A stretch of 64,000 nt of DNA. It comes from Bacillus sp. FJAT-42315. GTDB taxonomy: Bacteria > Bacillota > Bacilli > Bacillales > Domibacillaceae. The notes beneath the pieces are model-generated. The model was not told the DNA's origin. It ran no database searches and was given only the letters and a program-made list of their open reading frames with translations. Shown here one piece after another: positions 1 through 7,817 of this stretch (position 1 is its first letter; each line of letters opens with the position of its first letter). A program made the translations under genes and the position numbers. The stretch spans positions 1,291,993-1,355,992 of the forward strand of contig NZ_KZ454941.1 in assembly GCF_002797375.1 (NCBI RefSeq). The letters are read 5' to 3'.

Positions 1-524
1 AAAACGGTTATCATCAAGCGCAAGTGTCTAAAATTGCGAAACAGGCAGGCGTAGCGGATGGAACCATTTATTTATACTTTAAAAATAAAGATGATATATT
101 AATTTCTCTGTTCCGTGAAAAAATGGGGGATTTTGTCGTAAAAATTAAAGAAGCTGTAGCAGGAAAATCGACAGCGGCGGAGAAGTTATTAGTGTTGGTA
201 GAAAACCATTTTAAAATGTTGTCGGAAGATCCTCATTTAGCCGTCGTCACTCAACTCGAAGTTCGACAGTCGATCAAGGAGTTGCGCTTGCAAATTAATG
301 CCGTCATTAAAGACTATTTGTTGTTAATGGATGACATTTTAAAAGAAGGCGTACAAACGGGTGAGTTTAGGGAGTCGCTAAATATTTTACTCGCTCGGCA
401 AATGATTTTCGGCACGATGGATGAAACCGTTACCACTTGGGTGGTGAATGATCAAAAATATGATCTCAAAGCACTTGCAAGAGAAGTGGGAGACATGTTG
501 TTGAATGGATTTTCTGCCCGTTAA
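1..524 (+). CDS. fadR: TetR-family fatty acid degradation regulator FadR (5' end missing)
   Basis: This is the C-terminal part of a TetR-type repressor; the reading frame is open to the window edge, so the true start lies upstream. The first residues visible are the end of the helix-turn-helix (KIAKQAGVADGTIYLYFKNK), followed by an all-helical ligand-binding domain. In Bacillus, FadR (YsiA) represses beta-oxidation genes and is released by long-chain acyl-CoA. The next genes are an enoyl-CoA hydratase and etfBA, the order expected for the fadR-fadB-etfB-etfA part of that operon. Identification rests on the well-conserved HTH and on synteny. Confidence 0.9.
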   Translation, partial: NGYHQAQVSKIAKQAGVADGTIYLYFKNKDDILISLFREKMGDFVVKIKEAVAGKSTAAEKLLVLVENHFKMLSEDPHLAVVTQLEVRQSIKELRLQINAVIKDYLLLMDDILKEGVQTGEFRESLNILLARQMIFGTMDETVTTWVVNDQKYDLKALAREVGDMLLNGFSAR

Positions 525-551
525 CGAATCGAATAAAGGGATGGTGAGAAA

Positions 552-1325
552 ATGGAGTACATATCTTTGCAAAAAGAAGGTCGAGTGGCTGAGATTACGA
601 TTCAACGTCCACCGGCTAATGCTTTATCTGGTGCATTGATTGAGGAAATCGATCATGTGTTGGATGAGTTGGAGAATGATCAAGAGATTCGTGTTCTTCT
701 TATGAAGGGAGAAGGTAGATTTTTCTCAGCTGGAGCCGATATTAAGGAGTTTACCTCCATCGAGACAGGAGAAGAATTTGCCCAGCTCGCTGCAAGAGGG
801 CAACGTGTATTCGAAAGAATTGAAACCTTTTCCAAACCGGTGATTGCCGCGATTCATGGGGCGGCACTTGGCGGTGGCTTAGAGCTAGCAATGAGCTGTC
901 ATATCCGACTAGTAACGGAAAAGGCGAAGCTTGGGTTACCTGAATTAGCCCTTGGTCTTGTACCAGGATTTGCTGGATCGCAACGTCTACCACGATATGT
1001 AGGCATGGCGAAAGCGGCAGAAATGTTGTTGACAAGTGAACCGATTTCAGGAAAAGAAGCGGTTCAATGGGGCCTTGCCAACCACGCTTATGACGAGGAA
1101 GATCTATTACCAAAAGCAAGAGAAATGGCAGCGAAAATTGCTCAAAAAAGCCCGGTTAGTATCAAAGCGGCTATTGAGCTACTAAACTATTCAAAACACG
1201 CTGAATACTATAAAGGCGTGCAAAAGGAAGCTGATTCCTTTGGGGTGGTGTTCGTTTCTGAAGATGCGAAAGAAGGTATTCAAGCATTTATCGAAAAACG
1301 CCAGCCTGAATTTACAGGTAAATAA
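552..1325 (+). CDS. fadB: Enoyl-CoA hydratase of beta-oxidation
   Basis: A 257-residue crotonase-fold protein that hydrates trans-2-enoyl-CoA during fatty acid degradation in the cytoplasm. The oxyanion-hole segment FSAGADIKEF (about residues 58-67) and the second one, GAALGGGLELAMSCH (about 103-117), are visible, and the glutamate expected in PELALGLVPGFAG is present. The start follows a GATGGTGAG ribosome binding site 28 bases after fadR. It sits between fadR and etfBA, whose flavoprotein would take electrons from the acyl-CoA dehydrogenase step. Other crotonase members share the fold, so the exact substrate is inferred from context. Confidence 0.9.
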   Translation: MEYISLQKEGRVAEITIQRPPANALSGALIEEIDHVLDELENDQEIRVLLMKGEGRFFSAGADIKEFTSIETGEEFAQLAARGQRVFERIETFSKPVIAAIHGAALGGGLELAMSCHIRLVTEKAKLGLPELALGLVPGFAGSQRLPRYVGMAKAAEMLLTSEPISGKEAVQWGLANHAYDEEDLLPKAREMAAKIAQKSPVSIKAAIELLNYSKHAEYYKGVQKEADSFGVVFVSEDAKEGIQAFIEKRQPEFTGK

Positions 1326-1330
1326 TTTTT

Positions 1331-1349
1331 TTGTGAAAAATTTTCACAA
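1331..1349. promoter_or_regulatory. Perfect 9-1-9 palindrome between fadB and etfB
   Basis: TTGTGAAAAATTTTCACAA reads identically on both strands around a central A. It lies 44 bases before the etfB start, just after the fadB stop. The half-site TTGTGAA with outward TTCACAA resembles a Rex (NADH-sensing) operator, but the spacer is one base longer than the usual 18-bp site. It could instead be an RNA hairpin. Function is not established. Confidence 0.4.
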
Positions 1350-1392
1350 TCTTTCAAAACGATAGAAAGTTAAGAATGCAGGAGGGGAAAAT

Positions 1393-2166
1393 ATGAACAT
1401 CTACGTATTGTTAAAGAGAACATTTGATACAGAAGAAAAAATTTCCGTGGCTAACGGTGCCATTCAAGAAGACGGAGCGGAATTTATCATCAACCCATAC
1501 GATGAGTATGCCGTTGAAGAAGCAATTCAAATCCGCGACGATAAAGGCGGCGAAGTAACGGTCGTTTCTGTCGGGTCAGAAGAAAGTGAGAAGCAACTTC
1601 GTACAGCGCTTGCGATGGGGGCTGATAAAGCGGTCCTTATTAATATCGAGGACGATGTGGAAGATGGAGACCAATTTACGACAGCGAAAATTTTGGCTGA
1701 GTATTTAAAAGATAAAGAAGCAGATTTAATCATCGCTGGTAACGTAGCGATCGACGGCGGTAGTGGTCAAGTGGGTCCTCGTGTAGCGGAACTATTAGAC
1801 ATCCCTTACGTAACAACGATTACAAACATTGAAATTGACGGTGAAACAGTCAATATCGTTCGTGATGTCGAAGGGGATTCTGAAAAAATCCAAACAACGC
1901 TGCCATTATTAGTGACGGCACAACAAGGATTAAACGAACCACGCTACCCATCTTTACCAGGGATTATGAAAGCGAAGAAAAAACCTTTAGAAGAATTAGA
2001 ACTTGATGATTTAGATCTGGAGGAAGACGATGTCGAAGCAAAAACAAAAACAATCGATATTTTCTTACCACCGACAAAAGAAGCAGGGCGTGTACTAGAA
2101 GGCGATTTAAGCGATCAAGTAGCGGAACTTGTGAACGCATTGCATAAAGAAGCGAAAGTAATTTAA
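1393..2166 (+). CDS. etfB: Electron transfer flavoprotein beta subunit
   Basis: A 257-residue ETF beta subunit that pairs with EtfA to carry electrons from acyl-CoA dehydrogenase to the quinone pool. The N-terminal MNIYVLLKRTFDTEEK, the NPYDEYAVEEA segment and the AMP/FAD-binding stretch ADLIIAGNVAIDGGSGQVGP are typical. An AGGAGGGG ribosome binding site precedes the ATG. The stop is 19 bases from etfA, so the two subunits are almost certainly cotranscribed. The acidic run LELDDLDLEEDDVEAK around residues 204-219 is normal for this family. Confidence 0.95.
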   Translation: MNIYVLLKRTFDTEEKISVANGAIQEDGAEFIINPYDEYAVEEAIQIRDDKGGEVTVVSVGSEESEKQLRTALAMGADKAVLINIEDDVEDGDQFTTAKILAEYLKDKEADLIIAGNVAIDGGSGQVGPRVAELLDIPYVTTITNIEIDGETVNIVRDVEGDSEKIQTTLPLLVTAQQGLNEPRYPSLPGIMKAKKKPLEELELDDLDLEEDDVEAKTKTIDIFLPPTKEAGRVLEGDLSDQVAELVNALHKEAKVI

Positions 2167-2185
2167 CTGACAGGAGGGGACAAAC

Positions 2186-3166
2186 ATGGGGAAAAAAGTA
2201 TTAGTATTAGGTGAAGTTCGTGACGGAGCGTTAAGAAATGTATCTTTTGAAGCGATTGCAGCTGGAAAGAAAGTAGCAGAAGGCGGAGAAGTTGTTGGGG
2301 TATTGCTTGGTGATTCTGTAAGCTCATACGCTGAGCAAATGATTCATTACGGTGCGGACCGCGTTGTAACAGTAGAGGATGAAAAGCTAGCTCAATACAC
2401 ATCTGACGGTTTTTCACAAGCGTTGTTAGCTGTTGTGGATCAAGAAAGTCCAGAGGGAATCGTCTTTGGTCATACAGCATTAGGGAAAGATTTATCACCG
2501 AAAATCGCGGCGAAGCTAGAAGCAGGCTTGATTTCTGATACGACAGCTGTGGAAGAAGAAGGCGGAGAAGTTGTCTTTACACGCCCGATTTATTCCGGAA
2601 AAGCATTTGAAAAGAAAGCAGTGAGCGAAGGAATCGTACTTGCGACAGTTCGTCCAAATAATATTACACCGCTTGAAAAAGATGAGTCTCGTTCAGGTGA
2701 TGTATCATCGGTTTCAGCAACGATTAAAGATATTCGTACGATTATTCAAGAAGTCGTTCGTAAAACGAGCGAAGGTGTCGATTTATCAGAAGCGAAAGTA
2801 ATCATTGCTGGCGGACGCGGCGTGAAAAGCGAAGAGGGCTTTGAGCCATTAAAAGAGCTCGCTGACGTACTTGGTGGAGCAGTTGGTGCTTCTCGTGGTG
2901 CGTGTGATGCGGATTACTGCGATTATTCTTTACAGATTGGTCAAACAGGTAAAGTCGTTACACCTGACTTGTACATCGCTTGTGGAATCTCTGGAGCGAT
3001 CCAGCATTTAGCCGGAATGTCTAACTCAAAGGTAATTGTAGCAATCAATAAAGATCCAGAAGCAAGTATCTTTAGCGTAGCGGACTATGGTATCGTTGGA
3101 GACCTTTTCGATGTCGTACCAATGTTAACAGAAGAATTTAAAAAATTAAAAGTCGCTATGTCTTAA
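2186..3166 (+). CDS. etfA: Electron transfer flavoprotein alpha subunit
   Basis: A 326-residue ETF alpha subunit. The C-terminal FAD domain is clear: [18 protein letters not shown], then [23 protein letters not shown], then [19 protein letters not shown] and [12 protein letters not shown]. Together with EtfB it forms the soluble heterodimer that accepts electrons from beta-oxidation. The start follows an AGGAGGGG ribosome binding site. It is the last gene of the fatty-acid operon here and is followed directly by an intrinsic terminator. Confidence 0.96.
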   Translation: MGKKVLVLGEVRDGALRNVSFEAIAAGKKVAEGGEVVGVLLGDSVSSYAEQMIHYGADRVVTVEDEKLAQYTSDGFSQALLAVVDQESPEGIVFGHTALGKDLSPKIAAKLEAGLISDTTAVEEEGGEVVFTRPIYSGKAFEKKAVSEGIVLATVRPNNITPLEKDESRSGDVSSVSATIKDIRTIIQEVVRKTSEGVDLSEAKVIIAGGRGVKSEEGFEPLKELADVLGGAVGASRGACDADYCDYSLQIGQTGKVVTPDLYIACGISGAIQHLAGMSNSKVIVAINKDPEASIFSVADYGIVGDLFDVVPMLTEEFKKLKVAMS

Positions 3167-3176
3167 TATGATCAGA

Positions 3177-3210
3177 AAGCTGCTAGTCTAATATAGGCTA
3201 GTAGCTTTTT
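3177..3210 (+). terminator. Terminator after etfA
   Basis: AAGCTGCTAG and CTAGTAGCTT arms around a short A/T-rich loop are followed by a T run. It closes the fadR-etfA transcript. Confidence 0.85.
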
Positions 3211-3244
3211 ATGTATATAATCAAATTCGCTGGGCAAAGTAGTT

Positions 3245-3301
3245 TTGAAGCAAAAAAGTCGCATCGTATGATAATCGGTGATATACTATCGGTAGTATAT
3301 C
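3245..3301 (+). promoter_or_regulatory. trxA promoter region with inverted repeat
   Basis: A candidate sigma-A promoter has TTGAAG at 3245-3250 and TATGAT at 3267-3272 with a 16-base spacer. Just downstream, in the presumed 5' leader, lies a perfect 9-bp inverted repeat: GATATACTA at 3280-3288 and TAGTATATC at 3293-3301, with a 4-base spacer. It ends about 10 bases before the AGGAGG ribosome binding site. It could be an operator or a leader hairpin. Confidence 0.45.
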
Positions 3302-3323
3302 GTTATTTTAGGAGGTAATTTTA

Positions 3324-3638
3324 ATGGCAATTGTAAATGCAACTGATCAATCATTCTCAACTGAAACAGAAAGCGGTCTTGTACTCGTGGACTTTTGGGC
3401 TCCTTGGTGCGGACCTTGTAAAATGATCGCTCCAGTACTTGAAGAGCTAGATGCTGAATTAAACGGCAAAGCAAAAGTTGTCAAAATCGATGTAGATGAC
3501 AACCAAGAAACAGCTGGAAAGTTTGGTGTAATGAGCATCCCAACTCTTATTCTTTTCAAAGATGGTCAACCGGTTGATAAAGTGATTGGTTTCCAACCGA
3601 AAGAAGCATTAGCTGAATTAATTAATAAACATGCTTAA
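3324..3638 (+). CDS. trxA: Thioredoxin
   Basis: A 104-residue thioredoxin, the usual length. The redox-active site WCGPC has its cysteines at residues 29 and 32, and the cis-proline loop MSIPTLILF is present. It keeps cytoplasmic protein thiols reduced and donates electrons to reductive enzymes, itself reduced by thioredoxin reductase. It starts after an AGGAGG ribosome binding site and stands alone between two terminators. In B. subtilis trxA also follows etfA and is essential and stress-induced. Confidence 0.98.
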   Translation: MAIVNATDQSFSTETESGLVLVDFWAPWCGPCKMIAPVLEELDAELNGKAKVVKIDVDDNQETAGKFGVMSIPTLILFKDGQPVDKVIGFQPKEALAELINKHA

Positions 3639-3649
3639 TCACGTACATA

Positions 3650-3683
3650 AACGCCTTCTGTCATAGACAGAGGGCGTTTTTTT
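3650..3683 (+). terminator. Terminator after trxA
   Basis: AACGCCTTCTGTC pairs with GACAGAGGGCGTT around a four-base loop and is followed by seven T residues, a textbook intrinsic terminator. Confidence 0.93.
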
Positions 3684-3797
3684 CTGAACACCCTTAATAA
3701 CTTCTAGTTATACGGTATTCTTATATGAAAATTTTTTTATTGGAAAATCGTGTTATCGTTAAAGTAACGAAGTGAAGTGAAGAGAGGAGTAGAAGTG

Positions 3798-4202
3798 ATG
3801 GGAATGGGATTGTTATTCATCGGTATAGTGTCAGGTGCTTATGGTGTAATGATCGGAGCAGGAGGAGGTTTCATTTTTGTCCCGGCGTTGTTGCTTTTGT
3901 TCCACTTGTCGCCGGCCACCGCTGCGGGGACAGGTTTAGCGGTAGTCTGTTTAAATGCCATATCAGGGGTGATTGGTTATAAAAAACAAGGGCATATTCA
4001 CTATCGATTTGGCTTCATTTTAGCGGCAGGAGCGTTACCAGGTATTTTTATCGGAGCTAAATTTACGTCTAGCGTATCACCTGACATATTTAACGATGTG
4101 TTTGGAAGTACGTTAATGGTATTAGGAGGATTTCTTCTTTATCAAAATATTCGTGAGACGAGAAAAGGCCATGCTAGTCAAAATGAGGAGGTTTCTTTAT
4201 GA
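3798..4202 (+). CDS. TSUP (TauE/SafE) family half-protein, first repeat
   Basis: About 134 residues with four predicted membrane segments, corresponding to one of the two repeats of a TSUP anion or sulfite exporter. The signature GAGGGFIFVPALLLLFH followed by SPATAAGTGLAVV is the conserved first part of such a repeat. The ATG at 3798 is preferred because GAGGAG lies 8 bases upstream; an in-frame GTG at 3777 is less likely. It overlaps the next gene by ATGA. Usual family members are about 250 residues with both repeats fused, so the two products probably assemble together. Confidence 0.75.
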   Translation: MGMGLLFIGIVSGAYGVMIGAGGGFIFVPALLLLFHLSPATAAGTGLAVVCLNAISGVIGYKKQGHIHYRFGFILAAGALPGIFIGAKFTSSVSPDIFNDVFGSTLMVLGGFLLYQNIRETRKGHASQNEEVSL

Positions 4203-4561
4203 AAAACAATCCGCTGACAATCATTATTTTAGGTTTTTTCCTTGGGATTGTTTCCTCTTTTTTAGGGATTGGCGGCGGTTTTCTGCTCGTACCGATTCTT
4301 ATTTATCTCTTTCATTATTCCCCACATGAAGCAGCAGCAACTTCGATTTTTTCCCTTTGTTTATATTCAGCAGTAGGTGCAGTGTTGCAAATGGTTTATG
4401 GTAATATTGATTGGACAGCTTTACTTTGGGGAGGAGTGGGAGTCATCATTGGTGCGCAAATTGGTGTGCGCTTATCGAGCAAAGTGTCTGGCGCTATCAT
4501 TTTACGGATGTTAGCCCTTTTGCTTATGGTTGTAGGGGCACAGATGCTCTTTTTCTCTTAA
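4199..4561 (+). CDS. TSUP (TauE/SafE) family half-protein, second repeat
   Basis: A 120-residue membrane protein with GIGGGFLLVPILIYLFH and SPHEAAATSIFS, the same signature as its upstream partner. It is therefore the other half of a TSUP transporter. It has its own strong ribosome binding site (GAGGAGG within the end of the preceding gene), so separate translation looks deliberate rather than a nonsense mutation. The gene is followed after 16 bases by a LysR regulator. Substrate is unknown; sulfite, sulfonate or another small organic anion are family precedents. Confidence 0.75.
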   Translation: MKNNPLTIIILGFFLGIVSSFLGIGGGFLLVPILIYLFHYSPHEAAATSIFSLCLYSAVGAVLQMVYGNIDWTALLWGGVGVIIGAQIGVRLSSKVSGAIILRMLALLLMVVGAQMLFFS

Positions 4562-4577
4562 TGATCGGAGGGATTAG

Positions 4578-5459
4578 GTGAATATTGAAAGCCTACGATT
4601 GTTTTGTCTTGTAGTGAAAGAAGGAAATATGACTCGAGCAGCGAAGCTTAGTTATATTTCTCAACCAGCAGTGACAAAACAAATGCGCCAGCTAGAGGAT
4701 GAATATGCCGCTTTATTGTTTGATCGCACAGAAGGCGGATTGAAGCTTACGGCTGCGGGCGAGAAGCTATACCCGTTTGCTAAAGCGATTGTCGAGGACT
4801 TTAATCGGTCGAAAGAGGCGGTCAAGCAAGTAATCAAGGGAAATCAAGCCTTTATTCATGTGGGTGCTTCATACACTATTGGTGAATATTTGCTTCCAGG
4901 CTTGCTTGGTACGTTCAAAAAGCAAATGTCTGACGTCCAGTTTTCATTACATGTGGCGAATACACCAAGCGTTTTAGAGGCTTTGGCTGATGATAAAATC
5001 GACTTAGCTTTAGTGGAAGGCCTCGTTGAGCAAGACGGATTTTTAGTTGAAAAATTTGCGGACGATCTGCTCGTGCTTATTTGTGCGCCGGATCATCCGT
5101 GGGGAGCAAAAAAACGAATTTCGGTAGGCGAGCTAGCAGACGAACCAATGATTTGGCGAGAAGCTCTATCTGGTACAAGGCTGATTGTTGAGCATGCCCT
5201 CCAATCAATCGGGATGTTGGCTAAAATCACTAGTCAAATGGAAATTGGCAGTACTCAGGCGATTAAAGGAGCGGTGGAAGCGGGGCTAGGTGTCAGTATT
5301 TTATCGCGCTTAACGGTAGCGAAAGAGTTGAACGAAGGTCGCCTTTGTGAAGTGACGATCGAAGAACTAGATTTAGTAAGAGACTTATGGCTTGTACAAA
5401 AGCCAAAACGATATCCAAGAGAACATGTCGAAGCTTTTAAGCAATTTATCCAACGATAA
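4578..5459 (+). CDS. LysR-family transcriptional regulator (CysL/YwfK-like)
   Basis: A 293-residue LysR regulator starting with GTG after GGAGGG. The N-terminal winged helix-turn-helix is clear (MTRAAKLSYISQPAVTKQMR near residues 18-37), followed by the periplasmic-binding-like effector domain. It lies 16 bases after the TSUP pair and is probably cotranscribed. A CysL-like role in sulfur metabolism would suit a sulfite exporter neighbour, but that is inference. No LysR box was identified with confidence. Confidence 0.85.
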   Translation: MNIESLRLFCLVVKEGNMTRAAKLSYISQPAVTKQMRQLEDEYAALLFDRTEGGLKLTAAGEKLYPFAKAIVEDFNRSKEAVKQVIKGNQAFIHVGASYTIGEYLLPGLLGTFKKQMSDVQFSLHVANTPSVLEALADDKIDLALVEGLVEQDGFLVEKFADDLLVLICAPDHPWGAKKRISVGELADEPMIWREALSGTRLIVEHALQSIGMLAKITSQMEIGSTQAIKGAVEAGLGVSILSRLTVAKELNEGRLCEVTIEELDLVRDLWLVQKPKRYPREHVEAFKQFIQR

Positions 5460-5473
5460 ATTGCTTTTTTATA

Positions 5474-5502
5474 TTGACTATGAGAATCATTCTCTCTATA
5501 AT
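5474..5502 (+). promoter_or_regulatory. Sigma-A promoter with embedded Fur box
   Basis: TTGACT (5474-5479) and TATAAT (5497-5502) are 17 bases apart. The spacer holds TGAGAATCATTCTCT (5481-5495), a 7-1-7 inverted repeat close to the Fur consensus TGATAATNATTATCA. Fur binding here would block RNA polymerase. It controls the lipoprotein gene that follows. Confidence 0.8.
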
Positions 5503-5560
5503 GTGCTTATATTGAAAGACGTTATCAATTAATTGATGGGATGAACATGGAGGAATAAGG

Positions 5561-6760
5561 ATGAAAAAGAGAGAGTTACAAGCGGTATTTGCTTCATTTT
5601 TAGTAGCGGGGACAGTTCTAGCTGGTTGTGGATCCACAGAAGAAGCACCGAAAGAAGAGAAAAAACAAGAAGAAACGAAACCTGCTGAGGAAGCGAAAGA
5701 TCAAGAACAAGCGCCAGTTGAAACAACAGGAGCTGTAAAGGCACAAATGGAGGCACACCAAGTATTTTCCGCTGAAAAAGATAAGTTAAAAGAAGGCGGC
5801 GAAGTAGATTGGACCAATGTGGAAAAAGCTTACACAGAGCAGTTGCAAGCTGCAATTAATGAAATAAATGGAGAATACGCGCAAGGAATTGAAGCGGCGA
5901 TTGAAGCGGGTAAAACAGGTGAGCTTGAGCCGATTGTTTCTATGCAACTAGTGGATAAATTAACACAGTCTTATTTCTATCAAAAGCAAAAACGTCTACA
6001 AAAAGATGCGAGTGCTGCTTTAACGGAAAATAAAGCTGATGAAGCGAAAGCGATGTTTGATGAAATGAAGCAATTAGCTGAAAACGTATTTATTCCAACA
6101 GCTGAAAAACGCGATTCATATTATGAGCTTACAGGAAAAGATAGCATTGCTGAAAATATTCGCAATGGCTTGAAAGTACAAGAGGAAGCGTTAACGGCTG
6201 GAAATGCAGATGATTTCCAAGTGTATGTGCAATTGACAGATAAATCGGTGTATAAAGTGTACTACTTAGCAGCAAATGGATATGCGGAAAAAATCGAAGC
6301 AGCTGTGGCTGAAGGAAAAGAAGACGAGTTAAAGATTATGCAAGCAGAAGGATACGGATTCCTGCAAGCAATTAAAGAATCGTTATCTGGTGGAAATGAA
6401 GAAGCTGCGAACAAACTAAATGAATTGTTCTCGCTTGATACGGATCCAAAAACAATTAAAGCAGCAGAAGTAAACAGTCTGTTTAATACGGCGATCATTG
6501 GCAAAGTAACAAATTATCATGAAAAAGTACCGGAAGCGTTAGCTGCGAACAAAGCACTAGATGCGAAAATTGAAGCGTTAGAAGGCAATATGTTCATGAA
6601 TATGATCAACCTTCAATTAAAGAAACAATTAGGTGAAGAACAGTCAGCTAAACTTCATACAGCAGCAGAAAAATGGTTTGAAGCTGTTTCTAATGGAAAA
6701 ACAGATGAAGCAAAGCCATTGAGTGAAGAAGTTATGTCTGGACTTAGTCAGATTAAATAA
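5561..6760 (+). CDS. Fur-box-controlled helical lipoprotein, probable iron-uptake component
   Basis: A 399-residue exported lipoprotein with a signal peptide ending in LAGC (lipidated Cys23), a charged Glu/Lys/Pro linker to about residue 57, then an almost wholly helical body. Two related units of about 140 residues are visible (INEINGEYAQGIEAAIEAGK and LAANGYAEKIEAAVAEGK), suggesting internal duplication. I do not recognise a named family with certainty. The Fur-box promoter and the FTR1-type permease 5 kb downstream suggest a role in iron capture, by analogy with EfeO/EfeM partners. No imelysin-type metal motif was found. Confidence 0.65.
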   Translation: MKKRELQAVFASFLVAGTVLAGCGSTEEAPKEEKKQEETKPAEEAKDQEQAPVETTGAVKAQMEAHQVFSAEKDKLKEGGEVDWTNVEKAYTEQLQAAINEINGEYAQGIEAAIEAGKTGELEPIVSMQLVDKLTQSYFYQKQKRLQKDASAALTENKADEAKAMFDEMKQLAENVFIPTAEKRDSYYELTGKDSIAENIRNGLKVQEEALTAGNADDFQVYVQLTDKSVYKVYYLAANGYAEKIEAAVAEGKEDELKIMQAEGYGFLQAIKESLSGGNEEAANKLNELFSLDTDPKTIKAAEVNSLFNTAIIGKVTNYHEKVPEALAANKALDAKIEALEGNMFMNMINLQLKKQLGEEQSAKLHTAAEKWFEAVSNGKTDEAKPLSEEVMSGLSQIK

Positions 6761-6772
6761 GACATTGAAGTA

Positions 6773-6802
6773 GAAAGCCGTTTTTTAAAAAAAGCGGCTT
6801 TT
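6773..6802 (+). terminator. Terminator after the lipoprotein gene
   Basis: AAAGCCG and GCGGCTTT arms flank a T6/A7 inner stretch and are followed by T residues. Confidence 0.8.
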
Positions 6803-6866
6803 CTCGTTTTCTTTTAAGCTGTGATACAATGACGTGTGACGTTGAAATAGAAAAGAGTGAGAAAAG

Positions 6867-7817
6867 ATGAAAATTGTAATCACAGGTGGGGCAGGGTTTA
6901 TTGGAATGCACACAGCAACTCAGTTACTCAAAGAGGGACAAGAAGTGCATATCATTGATCATTTCCATCCGTATTATTCACCTGAGCGGAAGAAAAAGCA
7001 TATAGAGATCGTTAATCAAGTGGGGTCAGTTTATTTTTATGAGCATAATTTACTGGATCGAGAGACAACGGTGGAGCTGATCGATCAAATACGTCCAGAT
7101 GTGGTCATTCATTTGGCGGCTTTACCGGGTGTATCTTATTCATTAAAGGAGCCGTTATTATATGTCGATTATGATATTAAAATAACGATTAATGTGCTTG
7201 AAGCAGCCGGGAAAGCAGGAGTAAAGAAGGTAGTTTTCGCTTCTTCCTCTTCCGTATACGGGGAGCAGCCGAGTGTTCCATTAAAGGAAGAGATGGCTAG
7301 TGGCCGGGTGATCTCTCCGTATGCCGCGTCGAAATGGAGTGCGGAATCATTTTGTCATGTATACGCTCATCTTTACTCTTATTCCGTATCTGTCCTGCGC
7401 TTTTTTACTGTATATGGACCTTGGGGACGTCCAGATATGGCGGTGGCGAAGTTTATTAAACGAGCGATGAACGGTGAGCCGATCGAGATTTATGGCAAAG
7501 GAAGTGGCCGTGATTATACGTATGTTGATGATGTCGTCAATGGCATTCTATTAAGCTTAAACGACCCACAAAACTATGCCGTTTGGAACATTGGTGCGGG
7601 ATCTCCGACTAGTATGGATCGGCTGTTAGAGCTACTAAAAAAAGAGTTTCCACAAATGAACATCCATTATGGCGATCATCGAGTCGGAGATGTGTTTTCG
7701 ACATGGGCAGATATTTCGAAAGCGAAAGAGGAGCTAGGATTTCAGCCAGTTACTTCGATCGAAGAAGGAATGAAACGAACAATTGAGTGGGCGTATGAAA
7801 ATAAAGTGTATTTATAA
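6867..7817 (+). CDS. NAD-dependent nucleotide-sugar epimerase
   Basis: A 316-residue extended short-chain dehydrogenase. TGGAGFIG at residues 6-13 is the NAD-binding glycine motif. SSSSVYGE gives the catalytic serine region, and YAASK the catalytic Tyr and Lys. RFFTVYGPWGRPDMA resembles UDP-glucuronate or UDP-glucose 4-epimerases. It would supply an activated sugar for the envelope-glycan genes that overlap downstream. It is the first gene of a four-gene run with overlaps at each junction, so one transcript is likely. The precise sugar cannot be read from sequence. Confidence 0.85.
   Translation: MKIVITGGAGFIGMHTATQLLKEGQEVHIIDHFHPYYSPERKKKHIEIVNQVGSVYFYEHNLLDRETTVELIDQIRPDVVIHLAALPGVSYSLKEPLLYVDYDIKITINVLEAAGKAGVKKVVFASSSSVYGEQPSVPLKEEMASGRVISPYAASKWSAESFCHVYAHLYSYSVSVLRFFTVYGPWGRPDMAVAKFIKRAMNGEPIEIYGKGSGRDYTYVDDVVNGILLSLNDPQNYAVWNIGAGSPTSMDRLLELLKKEFPQMNIHYGDHRVGDVFSTWADISKAKEELGFQPVTSIEEGMKRTIEWAYENKVYL

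Noticed and set aside
751..1119. Long antisense reading frame over the enoyl-CoA hydratase gene
   Set aside because: It mirrors a well-supported crotonase gene, has no ribosome binding site and encodes a low-complexity peptide with no recognisable domain.
3777..3797. GTG at 3777 as the start of the first TSUP half-gene
   Set aside because: The ribosome binding site GAGGAG lies downstream of this codon, so the ATG at 3798 is the better start.
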